Positions 51,254 through 60,228 are shown, counted from the stretch's first letter. The stretch: DNA of 64,000 nucleotides from Paenibacillus oceani (GCF_014705615.1 NZ_JACXJA010000036.1:1-64000); one strand, 5' to 3'. Made by a program: numbers and translations. Notes: a model not told the origin generated them from the sequence alone.

Positions 51254-51970
51254 TCAGTTGATTTTGACCATCGTCCCTTTAATATTGATCATTCCGTCCG
51301 ACTTGATATCGAGCGCGGCCCCCGACTTGATCGTCATCGTAGCGGAAGCTTCGATATTGACCTGCGTCGATTTGATGTTGATCTCTTTGGCGCTTTCGAT
51401 CTTCACGCTGCCCTTGGCATCGATCTTGATTACCGTGGAACTGCTGGATATCGTAATTTCGTTGGCCGAGCCGCCCTGGATCGATATTTGGTTGTTGCCG
51501 CTGCTGTCGGCGATCGTCAGCGAATCGTCCTTGTCTGCGAAAACGGCGGTTTGCCCTTTTTTCGTTTTGATTGTAATCGTTTCTTCGCCGGCTTTATCGG
51601 TAAATAAAATCTGGTTGCCGGAGCGGGATACGATTTTCCGCTCGTCGTTTTTGTCCGCAGGAGAAGGCGGCGCCTGCTTGCTGTTCCACAACGTGCCGAT
51701 AACGATCGGATAGCGGATCTGGCCGAGGTGAAAGGCGACCAGCACTTCGTCTCCGACCTCCGGGATGAACAGGCTGCCCATCTCCTTACCCGCCATCATC
51801 GTCGCGATCCGCGCCCAGCCGGTCTCCGCCTTCTCGTCGTGAAGCGGCAGGTGGAGCTTGACCCGGCCCAGCTTGTCCGGATCGTTATTGTTCGTTACGA
51901 TGCCGATCATGACGCCGTCGATACGCGTATTCAGAACGTTCGGCGACAGTTCTGCGGGAAAATTCATCAT
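51254..51970 (-). CDS. gpV-type spike protein
   Basis: A 238-residue spike. N-terminal OB-fold (GVMIGIVTNNNDPDKLGRVK, DEVLVAFHLGQIRYPIVIG) and a C-terminal beta-helix of short repeats (ITISSSSTVIKIDAKGSVKI, INIEASATMTIKSGAALDI). It overlaps the hub gene by four bases (ATGA). Hub and spike are separate genes here, whereas in VgrG and Pvc8-type proteins they are fused. The spike end would hold the PAAR-like tip encoded at 39.3 kb. Confidence 0.93.
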   Translation of the reverse strand: MMNFPAELSPNVLNTRIDGVMIGIVTNNNDPDKLGRVKLHLPLHDEKAETGWARIATMMAGKEMGSLFIPEVGDEVLVAFHLGQIRYPIVIGTLWNSKQAPPSPADKNDERKIVSRSGNQILFTDKAGEETITIKTKKGQTAVFADKDDSLTIADSSGNNQISIQGGSANEITISSSSTVIKIDAKGSVKIESAKEINIKSTQVNIEASATMTIKSGAALDIKSDGMINIKGTMVKIN

Positions 51971-53058
51971 ACGGCGTTCCCTCCCAACTGGAATCGCGTC
52001 ACATAGCCGTCATCGTCGAGAACGTGGCTGGCAGAAGTGATGTAATACGTCTGATTGTACGTATCGCCCACGCCGCTCAGCTTCAAGTACCGTCCGGCCC
52101 GTATCTCCGGAATGCCGATGCACTCGGCGTGTCCCGTCACCAGCTTCATCGAGCGGTGATTGAGATAAGCGTCCGCATAGTTTTTCGCTTCGTCGTTCGA
52201 GCTGGCGTTCATATATAACGTTTCCGTATAGTCCCCGATTTTGGAGAGCACGTCTTTGCCGGTTTTCGAATTGCTGCCCAGCTTCGTGATCGATCCGGCT
52301 TCGCTTTGCACGACCTTTTGCTCCTTATCGTCCCAGAACCGGATCTTCACCCCGGTCAGCTGTTCGGCCAAATTGTGCTCGATCGATAACGCGCGCAGTT
52401 CTTTGCCCAGCGCCAACGTCGTCACCGGCGTCATCTGGGTGAGCGGCTTGCGAAAATAGAGATGTTTGCCGACCACGAAAAAGTCGTAGTTGAGCAGCCC
52501 GGCCAAATGCTGGATATAATGAAAGTCGTCCATCATATTTTGCGAGATCGTCGGCAGCTGGATCGTCGTATCGTCAACATGCGCCGTAGCTTTATGCCTT
52601 GAAGCGATTTCTTTGACCACATCGCTGTATTTTTTGTCGTTCCAGGTTTGCATCCGGGTCCCCTTCATCATGAAGAAGCTTAAATCCATCCCTCTGACGT
52701 TCACAACGCCGCCGTCGTTCTCCATAAATTCCACGGTGACGGAGGTAATATATCCGCTGAATACGAGCTCGAGCTTGTCCAGGTAACCGAGCGAGATGTC
52801 GATGGAAGCGCCGAGTTGGAATACGTTCAGCCACTTCCAACTGCCGGAATCCCATTCATACGCATTCGTGACGCGGATCAGGAACGAATCCGCAGTCGCT
52901 TCCGTCGTCGTTTCGACGCGGACCATGGAGAGCGGAATACTGTCGTCGATTTTGCTTCCGTTTACTTTGACGACTGCGGCCGGAGCGAAAAATTGAGCGT
53001 ACTTCTTTTCCAGACTGTCGAACGGGTACGAGTCGGTTTCCAGCTTTAATTCCGCCAT
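51967..53058 (-). CDS. gpD/VgrG-N-like hub protein
   Basis: A 363-residue baseplate hub of the late control gene D type. KLELVFSGYITSVTVEF near residue 95, VVNVRGMDLSFFMMKGTR near 118, SDVVKEIASRHKATAHVDD near 145, FHYIQHLAGLLNYDFFVVG near 178, and the C-terminal GRYLKLSGVGDTYNQTYYIT. GAGGCTGG precedes the ATG. It lies directly after the LysM adaptor gene, separated by three bases, and overlaps the spike gene. Confidence 0.92.
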   Translation of the reverse strand: MAELKLETDSYPFDSLEKKYAQFFAPAAVVKVNGSKIDDSIPLSMVRVETTTEATADSFLIRVTNAYEWDSGSWKWLNVFQLGASIDISLGYLDKLELVFSGYITSVTVEFMENDGGVVNVRGMDLSFFMMKGTRMQTWNDKKYSDVVKEIASRHKATAHVDDTTIQLPTISQNMMDDFHYIQHLAGLLNYDFFVVGKHLYFRKPLTQMTPVTTLALGKELRALSIEHNLAEQLTGVKIRFWDDKEQKVVQSEAGSITKLGSNSKTGKDVLSKIGDYTETLYMNASSNDEAKNYADAYLNHRSMKLVTGHAECIGIPEIRAGRYLKLSGVGDTYNQTYYITSASHVLDDDGYVTRFQLGGNAV

Positions 53059-53061
53059 CGC

Positions 53062-53688
53062 TCAGTCCAGCCTCGGAACGGTAATTCGTCTTCCGGTTTG
53101 CAGCCTGGCCGGATTGTCGATCCGGTTCGCTTTGGCGATCTCCCGCCACATCCCGGGGTCTTTGTACTCATGGGCGGCGATCATCCACAGCTCCTCGCCC
53201 TGGCTCAGCATCTTTTGTTTCGTCCGGTCGGACGAATGCCGGGGGATATGCTGCAGCTGCTCCTCCTTCGTATACCAGGAACGGAACGTAACTTTCAGCT
53301 TCGCGCGCACCGGTATGCCCGAATCGAGAAACATCGTGAACGAATGCGCCACTTTTTCGACAACGCCTTTGAAATCGACGGAGCCCCATACGAACCGGCA
53401 CACGGGAGGAGCGTGAAGCTCTCTTTCCACATCGAGCAGGCCCGTAATCTTTTTGGTGTAATCCCGCACGTCCGTTCCTTTTTCGTAGGTATCGAAAAAT
53501 AAATCCATCGTGAGCGTCGTCGTATTGCCGCTGACGAACTGCCCCACCGGCATCGACAGCCCGGGAACCCGTTCCCATTTGTAATGATTGCTCGCATCCA
53601 TCGCGTATTCGCTCGGGTTAAACAACACCTCGATATTTTCTTTGCTGTTGCCCCGGTCAACGATGATCATCGCTTTTTTGAGCGCCAA
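53062..53688 (-). CDS. LysM-domain tube-terminus adaptor (Afp7/Pvc7-like)
   Basis: A 208-residue protein starting at a TTG (53688). The N-terminal part, IEVLFNPSEYAMDASNHYKW near residue 18 and TTTLTMDLFFDTYEKGTDVR near 56, is the family's tube-like domain. The C-terminus is LysM-like: GEELWMIAAHEYKDPGMWRE then IAKANRIDNPARLQTGRRIT. In eCIS and phages of this type the protein joins the inner tube to the baseplate hub. The gene sits between the giant disordered protein and the hub, the normal order. Confidence 0.92.
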   Translation of the reverse strand: MALKKAMIIVDRGNSKENIEVLFNPSEYAMDASNHYKWERVPGLSMPVGQFVSGNTTTLTMDLFFDTYEKGTDVRDYTKKITGLLDVERELHAPPVCRFVWGSVDFKGVVEKVAHSFTMFLDSGIPVRAKLKVTFRSWYTKEEQLQHIPRHSSDRTKQKMLSQGEELWMIAAHEYKDPGMWREIAKANRIDNPARLQTGRRITVPRLD

Positions 53689-53726
53689 TCGGTTTCACTG
53701 CCTTTCCTGTTAGTCCGGCGAATCCA

Positions 53727-56700
53727 CTATAACCCGCGCGTCTGCCTGTCGAAGCGGATTTTTTTCTCGATCTCGCGGTAGACGCGGTCGGCTATTTTTT
53801 TGATATCGAACTGCGGCAGCTTCTTCACCATTTCCTGAAGCTCGCCCAAGTCGAGCGCCGGAGCCGCTTCTTCGCGGGCGGTCTCCGCAGCCGGCGGCGC
53901 GGCTGTCTGGGGCGTCCGGCGGTAATCCAGCTCGGCCGGATCTTCGGCCCATGAGCTGGCCGACGGCTCCGCTGCAGCGGTTTCCAGCTTGTGCTCCAGC
54001 GGAGCCGCAACCCGCGCAAGCGCCGACTCGCGCCCGGTTGGCGGGAATGCAGCCGCCGGCACCTGCTGCGAAGCCGCTGCAGGGAGCGGGCGATTCAACC
54101 GGATCGGCTCCAATAAGGGCGAGGCGGCTCCGGATGATCCGATCCCGCGAAGTCCGACCGTTCCTGTCGGACCACTCGCAGCAGGGCTCTGTCCTGTGCC
54201 GGACCGTTGTTCTGCGGCTCCCGGACTTGTCCGTTTCGTTAGTTCCCCCGCCAACGGTCCGCCAAGGCCGTTGGTAACCGGTCTCGTTTGATACGCGCCC
54301 GAGGCGGGGCGGAACGTCAGCCGATCGCTGCGGATGATCGTGAGCTTGTCAGGTCCGCGCGGTGCGGGCTGACGACCCGGAACCGCCGCAACGGCCGCAT
54401 TCGTCCGCCTCCCGGCGACGGCGCTTATTCCCGGAAGACCCGGCAATCGCGCGGGTCGGTATATATTCGTTCGGGAGCTGAATTGGTTGAAGCTGCGATA
54501 GACGGTCAAATTTGTGCCGCCTTGCGAAAGGGCGGACCGGAAAGGCCCGTCCAATCTCCCCGGAGCCGCGAGACGGGTCGGAACCGCGGCTGCGAAACCG
54601 GCAGTTTCGCTTGCACGCGCTCCGCCTGCAGACGGCTCCGCACCGGAGGCCGCGTATCGGGATAACGGGCTCCCCGCGCTTGTTCTGTTCGGCGGTTCTC
54701 CGGGATATCGGCTCGCAGCCGGTTCCGCTTTATCCTTGTGCGCGAATCGGATGCCTGCCGTCTGTCTCTCGGACAACCCGGGTGAATCAGCAACGAGGGA
54801 GGACGCATGTGCAGGCTGAATCCCCTTGGGCCGCAGCGGTTGAGCGTTCTCTCCCGCTTCCTGCAGCGTCGTCATTGGTCGGCTGACCGCCATCGCAGCA
54901 CTTCGTCCGTTCCGTCGATGGGCGGTCAGCGGCTCCTCTGCGGTTCCGCCGCTTGCACCCGGCTTCCTGCGAAGCCATATCGACGGCGTCTCCGCCTGGA
55001 GCCGCCATCCGCTGCCGGATGCGGAACCGATCGGCCGCGGCCCTTCGTGACTCGTCCGCCTATCCGCCGCTGTCACCCGGCCAGACCGGTTTGCCTCGCG
55101 GCTCGCCTGATCGGCGTTCCCGCCTATTGGCGAGCGGGCCGGGCCGCCGCGAATCGCCGCGAAACCTCGCCGATTGGCCATTAACGTCCTGTCGTCTGCC
55201 AGCAGTGACAACGAGCGGGCCGCAGGCCGCATCCCTCCGGCTGCGTGTAATGGCTCTTTTCCGGATACGCCCTCTGACTTGGAGAGCGTCGGAAGCGGCG
55301 GCGTGGTAAAACCAGTTCTGAGAATAGTCGGGTCAGCGGAAAGAGACGGTTTGCGTGTGCGCTGCTGCAATCGCCGCTCTTCCGGGATGCTGTTCGTATG
55401 TACATCGTTCCAAAGATCATCCGGGCGTAGATGTGGAGCTTCAGATCTTGTCCCGGCATTTTTGATGGACCGGTCCGGCCCGCGCAGGGAACCGATTTTC
55501 CGGTTCAGCCCGTGTGACAGGCTGGAGACGGAAAGCGGTCGGCGCCCCGTTCCCGCATCATCATGCGGCTCGTCCATCCGGACAGTCATCTGGAGTGGGC
55601 TGCCTGCAGCCGGACTGCCGGATCGGAGCCCCGCTGCCGGGTATTCCGGACGGCTGCCGTCTTTCCGCATCCGGCCTGTCCGCAGCTGATCCCGGTCTGC
55701 CGACGGGTTACCCGTCGGCAGCGGACTGATCGTCCGACTGGCTCGCCGGTCATCCGTGCTCATTCGCGGAATCGCGTATGCCGGAGAACGGTCTGCCATA
55801 TGGCGCATGGCGTAGGTTCGCTGGATCGCGCCCCACTCCGCGATCCTGCCCAACATCGCAGCCAGCCTGCGTTCCGGCGTTCCGGCGATCGACGACATAG
55901 ATTGCGTGGCCGGCGGCGATAACGCGAGCCCGATATCGGCAGCAGCGGAACGGGTGCCGAATAATTCAGGTTCCCCGGTTTTGTCTTTCTTGCCGGCCAA
56001 TCTCCGGCTCCGTCCGCGGTCGGTCGAAGTGTCTTTAGACATAGCCATGCGGAGATCTGCTCCGGCCAGCGGGTCGGGCAACATATCCGGCCGCGATCCT
56101 TGGTCACGGGCCGTCTCGTCTGCCGAACGGCGCAAGGCGCGGGTCAGCTTATATCCGTTTCGCTCCGCCACGCGGCCGAGCATCGCAGTCATCTCCCGCT
56201 CCAGCGACCCGGCAGCCTGCGTAATGAGGCTTGCAGCCGGCGACGCTGCCGCAAGAGGTAGATCAGCAGCACTGGAGCGTGGGCTGCTGCTTACTGCTGC
56301 GCCGGCTTTATCGGCGGGTACGGCTGTGTCCCGGTCCGATTCGCGACCGGTTGGTGCTGGTTTGGTTTTAGCCAAGCGGAGGTCCGCTCCTCCGGCCAAC
56401 AAGCCGGATAAAAGCCGCCGCGCAGAATAATGCGCCTTCGCGTCTGCCGAACGACGCAAAACGTCGGTTGGCTTGAATCCGCTCCGCCCGGCCGGGCGGC
56501 CCAACATCTCTGTCGGACTTCGGCCCCGCGTTCCCGCATCGGTCATCGGCGTGCCCCTTGCAGTTACCGTCCATTCCGGAAGCCGGATATCGGCGGAGCC
56601 GGCAGGGGATACGCTTCGTTCAACCGCAACCGCACCCTTTGCGCTTTTATTCAAACCTGCTGTGGAGTCGGCCGTTTGTCGTCTACTCTTCGGTTTCTCG

Positions 56701-58649
56701 CTATAGAGCTCATGTGCCCCCTCGGTTGCAAGAGTCGAATTGCTCTTGTATATACGCTGTGTAAGAAGCGGAACTGGACGCAGCTGTTCCGGGCTGTATG
56801 GCTGCCCCGTCAGGATATGCCAGTTTGCCATCCAGGTCTCATTGGCGAAATCCGAAGCGGGTATTGGAACAAATAACCGGTCTGCCGGGCGGTTGTCTCG
56901 CGTCCTGTTTCCGGCCGTCGTCCCGCCGTCGTAGTCAGCAACTTGTACATTTATGGCCGTGTACGGCGATCCCGGACGATCGGAGCGAACGGAAACCGTG
57001 CGGTTCACGACCGAGGAACGTGCCGTACTCCGGTTATTCCTCATCGCCTTGACCGGATTGGGAAACAGGCTTACTGGATCGGCCGGCGTTTTTCTTAAAA
57101 TACCGGGAGCAGGTTGTGCAGCCCTTCTGCCCCCGTCCCTCCCCTGCCAACCCGGGAGCTCAGCGGACGCCGGGACGCCTCTCGCCTGGGCCTGCCGTAA
57201 ATGGCCGGCCATAACGGCTGCTCGCCGGCTTATCCGCAAAGCGAAACGATGCGGATCGGCATGTCGACCGGGCCTGTGCGTGGCGGCGGTGTCGCCATCC
57301 GGATCAGGCCATTGCCGGCCGCTGAGCATGAGACCCCTCTCGCCGACAGGCGGGTTCGTTGCGGTTCTGGCAACATTAGGCTTGGCGCCGGTCCGCCGGA
57401 TAACGGCACCGGAGCGCACATGCCCTTGTACCGGATTAGATACGGGTACAGCGTGTTTATATGGAAGACGGACCGGCTCCGGACCGGGCGACTCTGCAAG
57501 CGATACGAACGCGGCTGTCGAAACGCCGCGTCGAATCGTCTGTCGTTGTCCGGTCACGGAGAATCCTCTATTATGGTCGTTGTTTAAGCGAACGGGCGAT
57601 GAAGCGGGCCCGTCGGAGTAGCCGGTTCGCCCAGTGGCGATTGCCGGATACGTCCCGTTTTCGTTTGGGAAACCGGGTTTGGCCGGCCGTGTGATCGGAC
57701 CGGCAGTCATATTGCGATTCGGCCATCTCCGAACAAGCAGAGATGCCGGCTCGCCGCTTTGCAAGCCTATAACGTATCTTCCTGCCGGAAAAACGGCGGG
57801 TGAAGCGGTAGTGCGGGCCAAGCTGCCGACACTAGGCAGCGGTTGTCCTCCCAAACGGTGATGGAGAGGAGCCGTCCAAGGCTTCAATCGGATTACGCCT
57901 TTACCCGTACTTCCGGGAGCAGTCGGACCGGGTCCGTCTGTCTCTTTAATTTGCTTGCCGCCTTTTCGTCTGCGCTTCGCGGCTCCTGCTGCACTTTGGG
58001 CAGGTACGGCCGGTTCTGCCGAATCCGCGGATTCCATAGGAGGCTCGGCATCTTGAGCTTTTTTCTTTCGTCCGCCCGGGCTTTTCCTCCGGGTCCCCTT
58101 TGCAGCCGGGGCGTCTTCCCCCGTCTGGACGGGTTCGGCTTGCACCGGAGCGCGGGTTGATTCATGTGCAGTGGGAGCTGCACGGGTTGCGGGATAAGCA
58201 TGCTCAGACGGCTGCCCGGAAACGTCCGGCCGGGGCTTGCCCCGATTCTGCGCATCCTGCCGCTCTGCCTTGGACGTCGTTACGTCGCGGACTCGTTCGT
58301 CCCGCAGCACGATCGTCGCCGTCAAGGCGCTCCGTTCCTTCGGCTCCGCCGGCATGGCTGCCTGCAGCAGTTGCAGACGGGTCAGCCATTGCACCGTCAT
58401 CGGATCGCTGCGTCTGGAACCGCCCATGATATGCTGCACCAGCTCGCGCTGATGCTTGAAGACCAGCGACAGCCGGCCGATATAGTCGTCTTGATTAAAT
58501 CCGTACTTGCCGGCGATACCGGACGCGAAACGGTTCATTTCGAGAGCGGAACGCGTTATCGAGGTGCGGCCGGGCGATAGGGACGCTCTCCGCGAGCCGG
58601 CCGCCAGCCGGGCTCGGGATCGGGCGTTATTCGGTTGTAGCGGAGCCAT
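53727..58649 (-). CDS. Giant disordered protein of the eCIS operon (1640 residues)
   Basis: I start it at the ATG at 58649 behind AGGGGG; the frame is open for another 40 codons but without a ribosome site. Only the ends look folded. Residues 1-130 are partly helical (GRLSLVFKHQRELVQHIMGG, MTVQWLTRLQLLQAAMP). The last 45 (LDLGELQEMVKKLPQFDIKK then IADRVYREIEKKIRF) resemble a short conserved tail of eCIS proteins found between tube and LysM genes. The 1460 residues between are rich in Arg, Pro, Ser, Ala, Gly and Thr, with few aromatics, and contain a three-copy 108-residue repeat. It could be a length-determining (tape measure) or luminal protein, or a greatly expanded adaptor. The opposite strand is also largely open, a by-product of composition. 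Confidence 0.82.
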   Translation of the reverse strand: MAPLQPNNARSRARLAAGSRRASLSPGRTSITRSALEMNRFASGIAGKYGFNQDDYIGRLSLVFKHQRELVQHIMGGSRRSDPMTVQWLTRLQLLQAAMPAEPKERSALTATIVLRDERVRDVTTSKAERQDAQNRGKPRPDVSGQPSEHAYPATRAAPTAHESTRAPVQAEPVQTGEDAPAAKGTRRKSPGGRKKKAQDAEPPMESADSAEPAVPAQSAAGAAKRRRKGGKQIKETDGPGPTAPGSTGKGVIRLKPWTAPLHHRLGGQPLPSVGSLARTTASPAVFPAGRYVIGLQSGEPASLLVRRWPNRNMTAGPITRPAKPGFPNENGTYPAIATGRTGYSDGPASSPVRLNNDHNRGFSVTGQRQTIRRGVSTAAFVSLAESPGPEPVRLPYKHAVPVSNPVQGHVRSGAVIRRTGAKPNVARTATNPPVGERGLMLSGRQWPDPDGDTAATHRPGRHADPHRFALRISRRAAVMAGHLRQAQARGVPASAELPGWQGRDGGRRAAQPAPGILRKTPADPVSLFPNPVKAMRNNRSTARSSVVNRTVSVRSDRPGSPYTAINVQVADYDGGTTAGNRTRDNRPADRLFVPIPASDFANETWMANWHILTGQPYSPEQLRPVPLLTQRIYKSNSTLATEGAHELYSEKPKSRRQTADSTAGLNKSAKGAVAVERSVSPAGSADIRLPEWTVTARGTPMTDAGTRGRSPTEMLGRPAGRSGFKPTDVLRRSADAKAHYSARRLLSGLLAGGADLRLAKTKPAPTGRESDRDTAVPADKAGAAVSSSPRSSAADLPLAAASPAASLITQAAGSLEREMTAMLGRVAERNGYKLTRALRRSADETARDQGSRPDMLPDPLAGADLRMAMSKDTSTDRGRSRRLAGKKDKTGEPELFGTRSAAADIGLALSPPATQSMSSIAGTPERRLAAMLGRIAEWGAIQRTYAMRHMADRSPAYAIPRMSTDDRRASRTISPLPTGNPSADRDQLRTGRMRKDGSRPEYPAAGLRSGSPAAGSPLQMTVRMDEPHDDAGTGRRPLSVSSLSHGLNRKIGSLRGPDRSIKNAGTRSEAPHLRPDDLWNDVHTNSIPEERRLQQRTRKPSLSADPTILRTGFTTPPLPTLSKSEGVSGKEPLHAAGGMRPAARSLSLLADDRTLMANRRGFAAIRGGPARSPIGGNADQASREANRSGRVTAADRRTSHEGPRPIGSASGSGWRLQAETPSIWLRRKPGASGGTAEEPLTAHRRNGRSAAMAVSRPMTTLQEAGENAQPLRPKGIQPAHASSLVADSPGLSERQTAGIRFAHKDKAEPAASRYPGEPPNRTSAGSPLSRYAASGAEPSAGGARASETAGFAAAVPTRLAAPGRLDGPFRSALSQGGTNLTVYRSFNQFSSRTNIYRPARLPGLPGISAVAGRRTNAAVAAVPGRQPAPRGPDKLTIIRSDRLTFRPASGAYQTRPVTNGLGGPLAGELTKRTSPGAAEQRSGTGQSPAASGPTGTVGLRGIGSSGAASPLLEPIRLNRPLPAAASQQVPAAAFPPTGRESALARVAAPLEHKLETAAAEPSASSWAEDPAELDYRRTPQTAAPPAAETAREEAAPALDLGELQEMVKKLPQFDIKKIADRVYREIEKKIRFDRQTRGL
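55750..56507 (-). repeat. Three-copy 108-residue internal repeat in the giant protein
   Basis: Units begin with MLGRPAGRSGFKPTDVLRRS (residue 715, base 56507), MLGRVAERNGYKLTRALRRS (823, base 56183) and MLGRIAEWGAIQRTYAMRHM (932, base 55856). Units one and two also share LAGADLR-type and SAADIGLA-type segments. The third decays after about 35 residues. Confidence 0.75.
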
Positions 58650-58672
58650 ATCGAATCCCCCTGCCTGCCACT

Positions 58673-59128
58673 CTATTTGCTGAAGATCGTTTTCAAGCCG
58701 GTATGCACAATTTCGATCGATTCTATCGCTACGCTGCCGGTTGATGCGTTCAAGTCCGGCCCGTTCCATTTGACCGGATAAGCGTCAAAAAAATTCCAGC
58801 GGCAAATCTCTTTGCCGGCATGGTTGTGCAGGATAATGGAGCCGCTTTTCCGTTTCACCTGGCCTGCGGCTACCCCGTCATACCAATCCCACAGCTCGCT
58901 CGACTGGGTCATGCCCCTCTTCAGCACGATCCGGGGATACTTCGTCTGCTTCGGGAATAGGTGCACGTGGGTATTCAGCCCGCCTTCGGCATATTCCATC
59001 ACCTCGGTTTCGGACTTGATGCCCGTCACCTCGGAGAACCCGCCGACCAGAAGCCCGTCCAGCTCCACCTTGAACCGGAACGCGCCGTTCACATCGTTCA
59101 CGCGTTGTACGGTCTTCATCTGGCTCAC
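58673..59128 (-). CDS. Inner tube protein, gp19-like (tube 2)
   Basis: A 151-residue member of the gp19/T4-like tube family: VNGAFRFKVELDGLLVGGFS near residue 13, EVTGIKSETEVMEYAEGG near 33, PRIVLKRGMTQSSELWDWYD near 64, and AYPVKWNGPDLNASTGSVAI near 116. It starts at a GTG (59128) that overlaps the stop of the DUF6760 frame (GTGA). Two distinct tube proteins in one locus are usual in eCIS, the second often capping the tube at the baseplate end. Confidence 0.93.
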   Translation of the reverse strand: MSQMKTVQRVNDVNGAFRFKVELDGLLVGGFSEVTGIKSETEVMEYAEGGLNTHVHLFPKQTKYPRIVLKRGMTQSSELWDWYDGVAAGQVKRKSGSIILHNHAGKEICRWNFFDAYPVKWNGPDLNASTGSVAIESIEIVHTGLKTIFSK

Positions 59129-59328
59129 CTCTTGTTAAACACATCGAACGGATTGTCCGGCGCTTCTTTCCCGTCATCGTTCAAATTGCGGTTAATTTTC
59201 GAGATTTCCTCGCACCAGCGGCGGCGCTCCCGGTGCTCCATCGACATGATCTGTTCGTGAGGCCAATGAAAGTAATAAGCGATAAAGCTGGCCTCTTCAT
59301 AAATTTTGTCGACGGGATATCCGGTTAT
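59125..59328 (-). CDS. DUF6760-like protein without a canonical start codon
   Basis: A 67-codon frame reading TGYPVDKIYEEASFIAYYFH then WPHEQIMSMEHRERRRWCEE, the DUF6760 pattern found downstream of the tail-assembly chaperone in eCIS loci. No ATG, GTG or TTG exists between the upstream in-frame stop (59371-59373) and the conserved region. An ATA at 59326-59328 stands where the usual ATG would be, overlapping the chaperone's TAA as ATAA. Alternatively the frame is entered by -1 frameshifting from the chaperone. The stop overlaps the tube 2 start. Confidence 0.8.
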   Translation of the reverse strand: MTGYPVDKIYEEASFIAYYFHWPHEQIMSMEHRERRRWCEEISKINRNLNDDGKEAPDNPFDVFNKR

Positions 59329-59702
59329 GCCTCCGCCGTCTCGTCCAAAAAAGAAACGTCCACATCGAATTCATGCTCGCACTTCGGACACGTGCAGTGT
59401 ACTTTCGGCACTTCCGCTTCGTTAATCGTCCGGTACAGATTTTGCAAATAAGCGAGGTCCGCCGTAAACAGCCTTTCGATGACGCGGGTATCGATTGCCC
59501 GCAGATCGCCCAGCTTGGTGACGACTCTCGCAAGCAAAATAATGCTCAGGTAGCCCGGGTTTTGCTGGACGCGCTGGTCGCGCATCGGCAAAATTTCGTC
59601 AGCCGCCGTTGCCAGCCTCATCACGCCGCGCTTGTGAAGATCTCCGTTCTCGTCGACATAGCCACGGGGAAGCACAAATTCGTACTCGGTTTGAAAAGCC
59701 AT
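59325..59702 (-). CDS. eCIS tail-assembly-chaperone-type protein
   Basis: A 125-residue protein of the type found after the tube 1 gene in eCIS and related phages: YEFVLPRGYVDENGDLHKRG near residue 6, MRLATAADEILPMRDQRVQQ near 28, LSIILLARVVTKLGD near 52, and a C-terminal Cys motif HCTCPKCEHEF near 103 that may bind zinc. It stands where gp41- or gpG-type chaperones lie in phage operons. Near its 3' end is the slippery heptamer that could extend it into the DUF6760 frame. Confidence 0.85.
   Translation of the reverse strand: MAFQTEYEFVLPRGYVDENGDLHKRGVMRLATAADEILPMRDQRVQQNPGYLSIILLARVVTKLGDLRAIDTRVIERLFTADLAYLQNLYRTINEAEVPKVHCTCPKCEHEFDVDVSFLDETAEA
59346..59352 (-). other. Slippery heptamer T TTT TTG (putative -1 frameshift site)
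   Basis: In the chaperone frame codons 118-119 are TTT TTG preceded by T, the X XXY YYZ form. Slipping back one base leads through GGA CGA GAC GGC into the DUF6760 frame with no stop, giving a 192-residue fusion (119 plus 73 residues). The zero frame ends 18 bases beyond the heptamer (TAA at 59325-59327). Confidence 0.55.
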
Positions 59703-59793
59703 CGTTAAAGTCCTCCTAGTCGTAACGTTCCGATCGAAGTCCCGGGAACAGCCGGGCTATGCCGCCCGGCTGTTTTACCGCTTCTTCGCTTCC

Positions 59794-60228
59794 TTACTTC
59801 GTGCGTGTCATGCCTTCGTGCGCGAGCTCCAAGTTCTCGATCGCCACTTCATTGCCCGAGCCGTTGAAGCCGGGAGCCGAATATTTGGACGGCCATGCTT
59901 CGATAACTTGCCAAGTCGCCACGTCCTGGCCTTCCTCGTCGATCGCGATGATCGTCACCGTCTTGCGCGAGATTTTGCCCTGTATGGATTCGGACATCCA
60001 ATTGTACATATCCAAAGAGTCGGTGACGCCCCACTTCAACGTAATGTTGCCGTATTTGGCGAGTCCCGGAAGTTTGCGTGGCGTGATCGTCTCGTTGCCC
60101 TCCCGGTATTCGATTACGGATAAACTGGCGTCAAAGCCGGATACTTCGCTGAAACCGGCTTGCTGAATGCCTTCCACTTCGATACGGAACCTAAAATTGC
60201 GGTATGGATCTTTGCGCTCGCCTGCCAT
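59794..60228 (-). CDS. Inner tube protein, gp19-like (tube 1, main)
   Basis: A 144-residue gp19-type tube protein: PYRNFRFRIEVEGIQQAGFS near residue 8, EVSGFDASLSVIEYREGNET near 28, ITLKWGVTDSLDMYNWMSES near 60, and IEAWPSKYSAPGFNGSGNEV near 108. AAGGGG lies before the ATG. It follows the sheath gene by 57 bases, as the main tube subunit does in contractile systems. A 91-base gap follows before the chaperone. Confidence 0.94.
   Translation of the reverse strand: MAGERKDPYRNFRFRIEVEGIQQAGFSEVSGFDASLSVIEYREGNETITPRKLPGLAKYGNITLKWGVTDSLDMYNWMSESIQGKISRKTVTIIAIDEEGQDVATWQVIEAWPSKYSAPGFNGSGNEVAIENLELAHEGMTRTK

Noticed and set aside
53951-58580. Numerous long plus-strand open frames opposite the giant gene
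   Set aside because: They follow from low-complexity codon composition, lack ribosome sites and show no domains; the minus frame is continuous over 1640 codons with conserved ends.
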